Source: Enterobacter sp. RHBSTW-00175 (GTDB taxonomy: Bacteria > Pseudomonadota > Gammaproteobacteria > Enterobacterales > Enterobacteriaceae). Taken from it: a DNA stretch of 64,000 bases. The position numbers and the translations under genes are program-made. Under the pieces are notes generated by a model, which was not told the origin of the DNA, made no database searches, and worked only from the letters and a program-made list of their open reading frames with translations. The stretch is from positions 4,340,001 to 4,404,000 of the forward strand of contig NZ_CP055930.1 in the NCBI RefSeq assembly GCF_013927005.1, in the 5' to 3' direction. Of the stretch, positions 38,780-47,150 are shown in pieces. Position 1 is the first letter of the stretch. The number at the start of each line of letters is the position of its first letter.

Positions 38780-39523
38780 ATGACTGGTTTAAATTTAGCA
38801 GCAAAAAGATCTAATGTCACCGAGAAAACCATTGACAGTCAGTATTTGTTGGAAATGGTGAATGCCGCACGAAAACAGTGCGGTGAGCCGATCGTCCGAA
38901 ATAATAAGTTTATTGAGAAAGTTGTTGATGAGCTTGATGGGGAGACCTACACAAAAAGTGTAGGTCGTAAAAATGGTCAGGACATTGAAGTCATTACAAT
39001 GTCCATCAAGCAGGCACTCCGAGTGGCCGCCCGCGAGTCCAAAGCAGTTCGCCGCTCCCTGGTTGATAAGCTGGAAGATATGCAAGTGCATCCGGAGATA
39101 TCGAAAAACCAGTCAGGTATCACCGAATATAGACTGGCAAAAGCTGACCAACTGAAAGCTCAGGCCCTGGAAAAGAATATCGCCAGCGCCCGTGAGATTA
39201 TGTCTCTGCTGCCGCGCCTCGACCCAATGGCGCAGCATACGCTTACGGCATCGCTAATAAACCCGTTGATCGGCTATGACGCTATACCGCTACCAGTCAT
39301 TGAGGAGCATTACCGTACAGCTGGCGAGGTTGGCGAAATGCTTGGTGTGTCTGCTCAGAAGATCGGGCGCGTGGCGAATGCTAACAACTTGAAAACGACT
39401 GCACACGGCAAATTCTTCTTGGATAAGTCTGCGCACTCCAGCAAGCAGGTCGAGGCGTTTCGCTATAATGCAGAAGGTGTTAAGGCACTGCGTCACCTGA
39501 TACACGGTGCTGATGTTGCATAG
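38780..39523 (+). CDS. Rha-like / antirepressor-type phage regulatory protein
   Basis: The 247-aa protein has an N-terminal region with VEKTIDSQYLLEMVNAARK-type sequence (here VTEKTIDSQYLLEMVNAARK) and IEVITMSIKQALRVAARESK, resembling Rha/antirepressor N-terminal domains, and a C-terminal winged helix (YRTAGEVGEMLGVSAQKIGR, then ANNLKTTAHGKFFLDKSAHS). It is cotranscribed with the upstream antirepressor or from its own promoter. A role in phage regulation is likely; the exact target is unknown. Confidence 0.72.
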   Translation: MTGLNLAAKRSNVTEKTIDSQYLLEMVNAARKQCGEPIVRNNKFIEKVVDELDGETYTKSVGRKNGQDIEVITMSIKQALRVAARESKAVRRSLVDKLEDMQVHPEISKNQSGITEYRLAKADQLKAQALEKNIASAREIMSLLPRLDPMAQHTLTASLINPLIGYDAIPLPVIEEHYRTAGEVGEMLGVSAQKIGRVANANNLKTTAHGKFFLDKSAHSSKQVEAFRYNAEGVKALRHLIHGADVA

Positions 39524-39638
39524 GTTTGAAACATCTTCACTGTAGGCCCCCTTTTTATGAACGGTATTGATAAGTTAATATGTTTAACAGTCAATGAATG
39601 GTCATACAGATGCTCAAATGTAGGGAGTTTAGGGTTTA

Positions 39639-39836
39639 ATGGATAAATGTGAAAAATGTGGTTGGCAGCTATCATTTAGCGGTGTGGTGAATTGCCTTTG
39701 TGACAAAGATAACTGTTTTGGGCAACGCTGTGGCGCTAATGAGTTACATCGTCGTTATAAATGTAGCAACCCAGATTGTGATAATGAAGGAACTCCTAGT
39801 GAGACCCTAAGTTATATGAAACGACATTGTGAATAG
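39639..39836 (+). CDS. 65-aa cysteine-rich protein
   Basis: Nine cysteines in 65 residues (CEKCGWQ; CLCDKDNCFGQRC; CSNPDCDNEG; final HC) suggest two zinc sites. It ends 11 bases before a terminator and so forms a discrete insert between the Rha-like gene and the tail gene M. Function unknown. Confidence 0.65.
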   Translation: MDKCEKCGWQLSFSGVVNCLCDKDNCFGQRCGANELHRRYKCSNPDCDNEGTPSETLSYMKRHCE

Positions 39837-39847
39837 ACAATGTTTAT

Positions 39848-39873
39848 AAACCCAGCTCCGGCTGGGTTTTTTT
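39848..39873 (+). terminator. Terminator before tail gene M
   Basis: ACCCAGC-TCC-GGCTGGGT followed by a run of T, 12 bases before the start of the M-like gene. Confidence 0.85.
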
Positions 39874-39884
39874 ATGGAGCAAAT

Positions 39885-40235
39885 ATGGCAGTTGAAACAT
39901 ACAACTGGCGCTCGCAACTCGGTGCAGGCGCGATTGAATATAGTCAGACCGTAAGATCAGCGCAGTTCGGTGATGGGTATGAGCAAGTAGCCGAGAACGG
40001 TATTAACTCCACCGCTATTCAGGTGCCGATGAAGCACACCGGTGCAGAGATGGAAGTAAACGCCGTGCGAGACTTCCTGTTGGCCCATACAGTTAAGGCT
40101 TTCATCATTACACCTCCAGGGGAAGAGAAGGGGCTTTATCGCGTCGTTGCTGATTCTGTACGTAAAAACCAGATAAGCAGCCGGTTCGCGGAATTAACCT
40201 TCACTATCAAACGGGCTTATGGAGTCTACGCATAA
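39885..40235 (+). CDS. Minor tail protein M (lambda gpM-like)
   Basis: The 116-aa protein (ETYNWRSQLGAGAIEYSQTV; RSAQFGDGYEQVAENGINS) is a phage minor tail protein of the lambda M family, part of the distal tail tip. Start 39885; the longer frame runs through the terminator. Confidence 0.87.
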   Translation: MAVETYNWRSQLGAGAIEYSQTVRSAQFGDGYEQVAENGINSTAIQVPMKHTGAEMEVNAVRDFLLAHTVKAFIITPPGEEKGLYRVVADSVRKNQISSRFAELTFTIKRAYGVYA

Positions 40236-41005
40236 TGGCATTTGTCGATCAGGCGGCGATGCTGGCACCGGGTGGCAGAGTCCGCCTGGTTGAAGTAGAC
40301 GCCTCAGAGTTCAGTGGCGGTATTCACCGCTTTCATTATTCACCTTTTCCTCATACGCCGGCTGAGATAGATGCTGCGAATGGTGACGAAAATAAGCTCG
40401 GACCCAAGCCAGTCGTATTCGCTGGAAATGTCTATGATTTCTGGCCTTTTCAGATAGCAGGCCTCGAGCTATCAACAGACCAGGCAGCTGAGCCAACACT
40501 CAGCGTTTCCAACCTCGACGGGCATATCACTGCATTGTGCCTTCAGTTCAAAGATATGGTGAATGCGAAGGTGAGTATTATTGACACCTACGTTGTTTAC
40601 CTCGATGCAGTGAACTTTCCTGGAAGCACAAACCCGACAGCTGATTCGACAATGTTCACTCTTCAGACCTTCTGGCTTGATACCAAAACCTCTGAAGATG
40701 ATGAAGTTGTTGCGTGGTCACTTAGCAGCCCGGCAGACCTGCAAAACCTGGTAATCCCCACCCGCCAAATAACGTCACTTTGTGAATGGGCGCTGCGCGG
40801 GCAATACCGAAGCGGCGACGGCTGCACCTACAACGGCACAGCTTATTTCGATGCTAAGGGAAATGCGGTCGCTGACCCGGCGCTGGATGTATGCGGGGGC
40901 TGTCTAAGTGATTGCCGTAAACGTTTTGGCAGCGGTCTGGCAGAGCCCACCGCAGCAATTCTCGATTTTGGCGGCTTCCCGGCTACCGTTCTTTTCTCCC
41001 GATAA
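40235..41005 (+). CDS. Minor tail protein L (lambda gpL-like)
   Basis: The 256-aa protein has the four-cysteine C-terminal motif (CEWALRGQYRSGDGCTYNG, CGGCLSDCRKRFG) that in lambda gpL holds an iron-sulphur cluster. It forms the tail tip ring. Adjacent genes follow the lambda order M-L-K-I-J. Confidence 0.9.
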   Translation: MAFVDQAAMLAPGGRVRLVEVDASEFSGGIHRFHYSPFPHTPAEIDAANGDENKLGPKPVVFAGNVYDFWPFQIAGLELSTDQAAEPTLSVSNLDGHITALCLQFKDMVNAKVSIIDTYVVYLDAVNFPGSTNPTADSTMFTLQTFWLDTKTSEDDEVVAWSLSSPADLQNLVIPTRQITSLCEWALRGQYRSGDGCTYNGTAYFDAKGNAVADPALDVCGGCLSDCRKRFGSGLAEPTAAILDFGGFPATVLFSR

Positions 41006-41017
41006 CCGGACATCTGA

Positions 41018-41749
41018 ATGAACAAAACCATTATGGCGGCGATTCGCGCGCACGCGCTGGAAGAAGCTCCGCGCGAGTGCTGCGGCTTCGTTATCCAGTC
41101 TGGCCGTCGACAGCGCTACATCCCCATACCGAATACCCACGAAAATCCGACAGAGCACTTCCGTATCGATGGTGAGCACTGGGCGAATGCAGAGGATGAA
41201 GGAACCATTATCCGCGTTATCCATTCTCATCCTGGCGATGGTGCGCGGCCTATCCCGTCAGACCTCGATCGTCAGCAGTGCAATAACTCGGGAGTGGTCT
41301 GGGGCATCTACGCGCCGGACTGTGACGAGTACGCTGAGATAACGCCTGATTCCATCCCGCTTATTGGTCGCTCGTTCATTCTGGGCTCTCACGACTGCTG
41401 GGGGCTGATTATGGACTGGCACGCCACCCAGGGCGTGATGCTCAACGATTTCCGCGTCGATTATCCATGGTGGGAAAGCCAGTACCCGGACAACCTTTAT
41501 TTCGATAATTGGGAGAGGGAAGGGTTCATCGAATGCGACCCGATGCCCGGCTGTATGGTCATCATGCAAGTTGAATCTGCCAAGTGGAATCACGCGGGAA
41601 TTATCACCGAGCAGGGTGAGTTGCTCCATCACCTGTACGGCCAGCCATCCTGCACCACACCCTACGCACGCGGTTACTTCAAAGACCGGACGATGATCTG
41701 CGTTCGCCACAAAGACCTGCCAAAGGAGATAAAACTATGGCGCGTTTAA
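41018..41749 (+). CDS. Tail tip assembly protein K (MPN plus NlpC/P60)
   Basis: The 243-aa protein has an N-terminal JAMM/MPN-type domain (ECCGFVIQSG, IRVIHSHPGDGARPIPSDLD with the HxH...D motif) and a C-terminal NlpC/P60 domain (GSHDCWGLIMDWHATQG with the catalytic Cys; KWNHAGIITEQGELLHHLYG with His). It probably trims murein or processes tail proteins. It overlaps the I-like gene. Confidence 0.9.
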   Translation: MNKTIMAAIRAHALEEAPRECCGFVIQSGRRQRYIPIPNTHENPTEHFRIDGEHWANAEDEGTIIRVIHSHPGDGARPIPSDLDRQQCNNSGVVWGIYAPDCDEYAEITPDSIPLIGRSFILGSHDCWGLIMDWHATQGVMLNDFRVDYPWWESQYPDNLYFDNWEREGFIECDPMPGCMVIMQVESAKWNHAGIITEQGELLHHLYGQPSCTTPYARGYFKDRTMICVRHKDLPKEIKLWRV

Positions 41750-42336
41750 CAACAATACGCCTCTATGGCGCTCTGGGGGCCCGGTTCGGGCGCGTACATA
41801 AAATGGCGGTACAAACATCAGCCGAGGCGGTAAAAGCTCTGTGCATCAATCTGGACGGGCTTGAAGACTATCTGATGAATGCCAAGAAAAACGGCATGAC
41901 CTTCGCCGTGTTCCGTGGGAAACGCAACGTAGGCGTGCAGGATTTCCAGGACCTGGCAGGCGACAGTGATATCCGCATTGCGCCAGTGATGGAAGGGGCG
42001 AAGAAGGCTGGCATGTTCCAGACTATCCTCGGCGCTGTGATGGTGGTTGCAGGTATCGCCACGGGCATACTCGCTGGCTGGACCGGTATCGGGGCAACGT
42101 TTGCCGCAGGACTGATTATGTCCGGTGGCTCAATGATGGCTGGTGGCATTTACCAGATGCTTTCCCCGCAACCCAAAGGACTACAGGGGCGAGACGATCC
42201 TGACAATAAACCCTCTTATGCCTTCGGTGGCTCGGTGAATACCCTTGCAATGGGTAACCCGGTCGCGCTTCTTTATGGCGAGCGTGAGATTGGCGGGGCG
42301 ATTATCAGTGCAGGTATTGTTGCTGAGGATATCTGA
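41737..42336 (+). CDS. Tail assembly protein I (lambda gpI-like)
   Basis: The 199-aa protein has an N-terminal ubiquitin-like domain (TIRLYGALGARFGRVHKMAV), a glycine-rich hydrophobic middle (VMVVAGIATGILAGWTGIG) and a C-terminal NPVALLYGEREIGGAIISAG. Lambda I is needed for tail tip assembly. Confidence 0.87.
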   Translation: MARLTTIRLYGALGARFGRVHKMAVQTSAEAVKALCINLDGLEDYLMNAKKNGMTFAVFRGKRNVGVQDFQDLAGDSDIRIAPVMEGAKKAGMFQTILGAVMVVAGIATGILAGWTGIGATFAAGLIMSGGSMMAGGIYQMLSPQPKGLQGRDDPDNKPSYAFGGSVNTLAMGNPVALLYGEREIGGAIISAGIVAEDI

Positions 42337-42406
42337 TCCATTCCGCTGATTTACTCTCGGATGGATGTTAGGATTATTCTCTTCTTTTACTGATGGATAT
42401 AGGGAC

Positions 42407-42820
42407 ATGAAGAATCTATTGGTTGTATTGGCATTAATAGGCCTCAGTGGCTGCGCTACGAAACCTGTATCAAATGAACAGGCAAAAGACGCACCCGCAA
42501 AACAAATCATCAATTCGGATCTCTTAACTAAAAAAGATGGTACTGGTGAAGTAATTATTAAGCGGGACTCTGGATTTATGGGGAGCGCTTGTATGAGCCG
42601 GGTTTACGTAGATGGCAAGGAAGTTGCTGATCTTGATACCGCGCAAAAGGTTACGGTTTATCCGTCCACTGGAGAGCATATTTTTAGTGCCTGGCCAAAA
42701 GGCATCTGCGGTGGTGGTATGAGTGAGCAGTCAGGGAAAGTTACTGGCGAAAAAACTCTGATGTACCGGATTGGGTACGGGACGAACGGTGACTTCGGCA
42801 TTTATCCAACGGCATTTTAA
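42407..42820 (+). CDS. Lipoprotein inserted between I and J
   Basis: The 137-aa protein (MKNLLVVLALIGLSGCATKP) has a lipobox with Cys16 and Ala at +2, so it is sorted to the outer membrane. The mature part has a beta-rich domain (GFMGSACMSRVYVDGKEVAD; VTVYPSTGEHIFSAWPKGIC). Start ATG 42407 behind AGGGAC. Genes here in N15/phi80-like phages (cor) block the phage's own receptor; similar function is plausible but not shown by sequence. Followed by a terminator. Confidence 0.77.
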   Translation: MKNLLVVLALIGLSGCATKPVSNEQAKDAPAKQIINSDLLTKKDGTGEVIIKRDSGFMGSACMSRVYVDGKEVADLDTAQKVTVYPSTGEHIFSAWPKGICGGGMSEQSGKVTGEKTLMYRIGYGTNGDFGIYPTAF

Positions 42821-42838
42821 CCACCAGAGACTAACAAC

Positions 42839-42861
42839 AACCCGCTTCGGCGGGTTTTTTT
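42839..42861 (+). terminator. Terminator before J
   Basis: AACCCGC-TTCG-GCGGGTT then a T-run, 11 bases before the J start. Confidence 0.87.
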
Positions 42862-42872
42862 ATGGATGCAAT

Positions 42873-45800
42873 ATGGCAACGATTACAGGTGCAAAGGGTG
42901 GCAGCCAGAAACAGCATACGCCCGTGGAGCAACCCGATTCGGCACAGTCCATGGCTCGCTGCCGCATACTGTTGGCCCTGGGAGAAGGTGAGTTTGCTGG
43001 CGGGCTGGACGCGTCGAGCATCTTCCTCGATGGCACGCCGTTAGGCAATGCTGACGGTTCAATGAACTTTGAAAACGTATCCTGGGATTTTCGGCCTGGC
43101 ACACAGACCCAGACGCCAATCCCGGGCTTTCCTGCGGTAGAAAACGAAACCAGTATTGGGGTATCGCTGACGAAGGCAACTCCGTGGATCCGGGCGCTAA
43201 GCAATACCCAAATTGACGCTGTACTTGTGCGTGTAGGCATTACCGGATTGCAGTTGCAGGAGAATGACGGCGACATTGTTGGTACCTCCGTCACGTATCA
43301 TATCGATGTTGCGGTGGATGGGGGCGCTTACTCTACGGTCATGACTAAAACCGTTACGGAGAAGCTCAGTTCTCTCTATGAGCTGACCCACCGCATTAAC
43401 TTACCAAAAGCCAGTTCCGGTTGGCAGATACGTGTAGTGCGTGACACCGACGACAGCACCAGCCAGATGTTGCAGAACAAAACGCAGGTGCAGGCAATTA
43501 CGGAGGTGATCGACGCTCGTCTGCGTTATCCACACACGGCTCTGCTGTACATATCGTTCAACGCGAAGTCATTCAACAACATCCCGAAGATTTCCTGTAA
43601 GCCGAAGGGGCGTATTATCCGTATCCCTTCGAATTACGATCCAATAGCGCGAACCTATGGCGGCACGTGGGACGGGACGTTTAAGTGGGGCTGGACGAAC
43701 AACCCGGCATGGATTTGGTTCGATGTTCTGACAGAACCGCGTTTCGGCCTTGGTCGCCGCGTGACGCCTGAAATGCTCGATAAGTGGGAACTCTATCGCA
43801 TCGCCCAGCGCTGCGACCAGAAGGTGCCCGACGGGAAAGGCGGAAGCGGTACCGAGCCGCGCTTTATGTTTGACGTTTACATCCAGTCGCAGGCTGATGC
43901 CTGGCAGGTGATTAAAGATATTGCTGCGGGCTTTAACGGAATGACCTTCTGGGGCAACAACATGTTCAACGTTGTCTCTGATATGCCAGCGGATACCTCT
44001 AAGCTACAGATCCTCACCCGCGCGTCGGTGGTTGGAAAACCGGTGTACTCGAGCGGGAGTGAAAAATATCGCTTCTCCAGCGCCTTGATTAACTTCAGCG
44101 ACCCGGACAACCACTATCAGGACCGCACCACGGCAGTAATGTTCCCGGACCTGGTTAAGCAGTTCAAGTTTAAGCAGACGCAGATCACTGCGATTGGCTG
44201 CACACGTGAAAGCGAGGCACAACGGCGCGGCGGGTGGGCTGTATACTCCAACTCCCTGGATCGCATTATCACGCTTCAGACCGGGCTTGATGGCTTTTTG
44301 TATGTACCGGGTACGGTGTTTGCGTTCGCCGATGAACGTCTGTCCGGGCGGGTATACGGCGGGCGCATTACCGGCCACAACGCAGGGCTTAAGGCTGTTA
44401 CCACCGATCGGGGTACCAGTGCTATCGCGGGTGATACGTTGATGATCCGCACACAGGGCGGTACCGTTGAGAGTCGGGTAATCCAGGCCGTAAACGGCAC
44501 ACAACTGGTGGTGGCCACGCCGTTCGCGGCTGAGCCGTTACCGAACGCCGTATTCGTTATTGATGCTGGCCAGCTTCGCCTCCAGTACTTCCGGGTAACG
44601 AACCTGAAATTCGATGATGAGGAAAACACCTTCACTATCACCGGCGCTGAATATAATGCGTCAAAATATGACGCCGTTGATAACAATGCGCGTCTGGATA
44701 CACCGCCGATTAGCCTGATCCCGACCGGGCTTGTGAATCAGCCGACTAACATCGCGGTGTCGAGCTATGATTCGGTTCGACAAGGGCAGCGCGTGGCCAC
44801 GCTAACCGCTATCTGGGATGCGCCACTGGATAAAAATGGCAAGCCTCAGGCAGATGTTATTGCCTACCGGGTGCAGTGGAAGCGCGGAGATAACGAATGG
44901 GTTAACGTGCCGGAGACTGGCCTGCGCAATATCGAAGTGCCCGGCATCTTTGAGGGTGATTACCTTGTCAGAGTCAGGGCAATTAACTCTGGCGGGGCCT
45001 CAAGTCTATGGGCAACTTCAGCTCTCACGCATCTGAAAGGACGCACTGGTGATGTGCCTAAGCCGGTTGGTCTTTCTGCAACGGATGATGTCGTTTTCGG
45101 CATCAACGTAACCTGGGGATTCCCTGCTGATTCCGGTGATACGCTTAATACAGAACTGCAATACAGCCTGACCTCTGACGGTGCGAGTCCGATGCTTCTG
45201 GCTGATGTTCCGTATCCTCAGAAACTCTATCAGCAGATGGGGCTGAAGGCGGGTCAGGAGTTCTGGTACCGGGCACGGCTTGTTGACCGTATCGGTAATC
45301 AGAGTGAATGGACAGACTTTGTTCGTGGGCAGGCAAGCATCGATGTTTCCGATATCACTGATGCAATCCTGGAGGACATCAAAAGTTCCGAAGTCTTCAA
45401 GGACCTGATCGAGGATGCAGTGGCCAGCAGTGACAAACTGGCTGAACTGTCTGATGCGATTAAGGAGAACGCGGATGGTCTGGCAGCTGCGGTAGGCTCG
45501 AATAAGCAGACTGCGGAAGCCATTATCGGCAATGCCCTGGCCATCGCTGATGTCGTTGTCCGCCAGACGGCGCAGCAGGGAGCCAACACTGCCACCTTCG
45601 AGCAGCTCCGGGAAGTGATTGCCACGGAAACGGAAGCGCGCGTTACTGACGTCACCCGGCTGGAGGCGGAGACAGCAGACAACGCGGCCGGCATTACGGA
45701 GGTCAGGCAGGCGCTGTCCGATGAAACGCAGGCCCGGGCCACCGCGGTAGACCAGCTCACGGCCACCACCCAGGTGATTTCTGACAAGGCTGATGCTGCG

Positions 45801-47108
45801 GGGCAGGCCAGCTCGCAGAACAGCGCTGATATCACCAGTTTGCAGCAGGTTGTAACTGACGCCACTTCATCTATGGCATCCCGTCTGGATGAGCTGGGAG
45901 CCAGGACCGATACGGCAAATGGTGGCATCCAGAACAACGCGATAGCGCTTATCACCAGTACCCTTGCTCAGGTGAATCAGCGAATGACCCAGAGCGTGCA
46001 GTACGGTGACAACAAAGCCAGTATTGAACGCGTTGATAATGTCATGGCGGATGCCAGTAAGGCCGTTGCCGAATCGCTGAAAACGCTGGACTCAAGTGCT
46101 GGCGGGAACACTGCGAACGTGACGGATTTTGCCAAAACCATGGCGGACTTCTCTCAGGCATCAGCCACGCAGATCAACTCGCTTAAGGTCACGGTAAACG
46201 GCCAAAGTGCTGCTATTGTCCAGAACGCGCAGGTGTCGGCAGATATCAATAACAACCTGAATGCGATGTACAGTATCAAGGTCGCTGTTGATTCTAATGG
46301 TAACCAGTACGCGGCAGGGATGGGGATTGGTGTTCAGAATACGCCAGCGGGTATGCAGTCGCAGGTTCTCTTCCTTGCTGACCGCTTCGCGGTGATGACT
46401 CAAGCCGGTGGGGACGTGACTCTGCCGTTTGTTATCCAGAACGGACAAACCATCATCCGGGACACCGTAATTGGTGACGGGACGATCGGTAACGCCAAAA
46501 TCGGCAGCTATATTCAGTCTTCAACCTGGGACGGAACGGGAAATGTTGGCTGGCATATCAATAAGTCTGGGTTTGCGACATTCAATAATGTCACGATCCG
46601 GGGAACTGTTTATGCATCTGCCGGGGAATTTACCGGGAAAATAACAGCAACCAGCGGCACGTTTAAAGGGACTGTTCAGGCTGAATCATTCATCGGTGAT
46701 GTGGCTGTGGGTCAGACATTTGGTGATATGGAAGGGGATAGCATCACCAGAAACATGACATACACAGATTCAGGGGACCCGTCAGGGCAAAAACATGTGA
46801 CTGTAACGGCACTGGTCAAGGTGCAGATTTCTGCTAATGAGGCGAGTGCTGGTGTAACACAGACGTTTGCAACTGCCACGATAACTATTGGTGGAAGCTC
46901 CAGGGTGATCACCATTAACACCCCTGCAAACACAGACAGGACTAGGCCAACGTATGTGACGGTTATGCACAGCGCCAGGGTTACAGGGAAAGTGGTGAAT
47001 TGCTCGATTAAGATGCAAAGCGCCAATACTACCAACCATGCTGATGTGGGCATCTATTCGCCAACTATGCAGGTGTCCCGAGGTTCTGGCTCATTCACGC
47101 AGTCGTAA
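42873..47108 (+). CDS. Host specificity protein J (central tail fibre)
   Basis: The 1411-aa tail tip protein begins ATITGAKGGSQKQHTPVEQP and shows the J-family N-terminal half (to about 600; SYDSVRQGQRVATLTAIWDA starts the fibronectin III repeats near 635-840). A long Ala/Thr-rich coiled region (860-1110) and a C-terminal receptor-binding part follow (FIGDVAVGQTFGDMEGDSIT). The C terminus determines the receptor. Start ATG 42873; the upstream frame belongs to the lipoprotein region. Intact. Confidence 0.92.
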   Translation: MATITGAKGGSQKQHTPVEQPDSAQSMARCRILLALGEGEFAGGLDASSIFLDGTPLGNADGSMNFENVSWDFRPGTQTQTPIPGFPAVENETSIGVSLTKATPWIRALSNTQIDAVLVRVGITGLQLQENDGDIVGTSVTYHIDVAVDGGAYSTVMTKTVTEKLSSLYELTHRINLPKASSGWQIRVVRDTDDSTSQMLQNKTQVQAITEVIDARLRYPHTALLYISFNAKSFNNIPKISCKPKGRIIRIPSNYDPIARTYGGTWDGTFKWGWTNNPAWIWFDVLTEPRFGLGRRVTPEMLDKWELYRIAQRCDQKVPDGKGGSGTEPRFMFDVYIQSQADAWQVIKDIAAGFNGMTFWGNNMFNVVSDMPADTSKLQILTRASVVGKPVYSSGSEKYRFSSALINFSDPDNHYQDRTTAVMFPDLVKQFKFKQTQITAIGCTRESEAQRRGGWAVYSNSLDRIITLQTGLDGFLYVPGTVFAFADERLSGRVYGGRITGHNAGLKAVTTDRGTSAIAGDTLMIRTQGGTVESRVIQAVNGTQLVVATPFAAEPLPNAVFVIDAGQLRLQYFRVTNLKFDDEENTFTITGAEYNASKYDAVDNNARLDTPPISLIPTGLVNQPTNIAVSSYDSVRQGQRVATLTAIWDAPLDKNGKPQADVIAYRVQWKRGDNEWVNVPETGLRNIEVPGIFEGDYLVRVRAINSGGASSLWATSALTHLKGRTGDVPKPVGLSATDDVVFGINVTWGFPADSGDTLNTELQYSLTSDGASPMLLADVPYPQKLYQQMGLKAGQEFWYRARLVDRIGNQSEWTDFVRGQASIDVSDITDAILEDIKSSEVFKDLIEDAVASSDKLAELSDAIKENADGLAAAVGSNKQTAEAIIGNALAIADVVVRQTAQQGANTATFEQLREVIATETEARVTDVTRLEAETADNAAGITEVRQALSDETQARATAVDQLTATTQVISDKADAAGQASSQNSADITSLQQVVTDATSSMASRLDELGARTDTANGGIQNNAIALITSTLAQVNQRMTQSVQYGDNKASIERVDNVMADASKAVAESLKTLDSSAGGNTANVTDFAKTMADFSQASATQINSLKVTVNGQSAAIVQNAQVSADINNNLNAMYSIKVAVDSNGNQYAAGMGIGVQNTPAGMQSQVLFLADRFAVMTQAGGDVTLPFVIQNGQTIIRDTVIGDGTIGNAKIGSYIQSSTWDGTGNVGWHINKSGFATFNNVTIRGTVYASAGEFTGKITATSGTFKGTVQAESFIGDVAVGQTFGDMEGDSITRNMTYTDSGDPSGQKHVTVTALVKVQISANEASAGVTQTFATATITIGGSSRVITINTPANTDRTRPTYVTVMHSARVTGKVVNCSIKMQSANTTNHADVGIYSPTMQVSRGSGSFTQS

Positions 47109-47114
47109 TTACAA

Positions 47115-47135
47115 CCCGCTTCGGCGGGTTTTTTT
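47115..47135 (+). terminator. Terminator between J and side fibre
   Basis: CCCGC-TTCG-GCGGG plus T-run, nearly identical to the one before J. Confidence 0.87.
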
Positions 47136-47150
47136 ATTCCAGGAGAAAAT

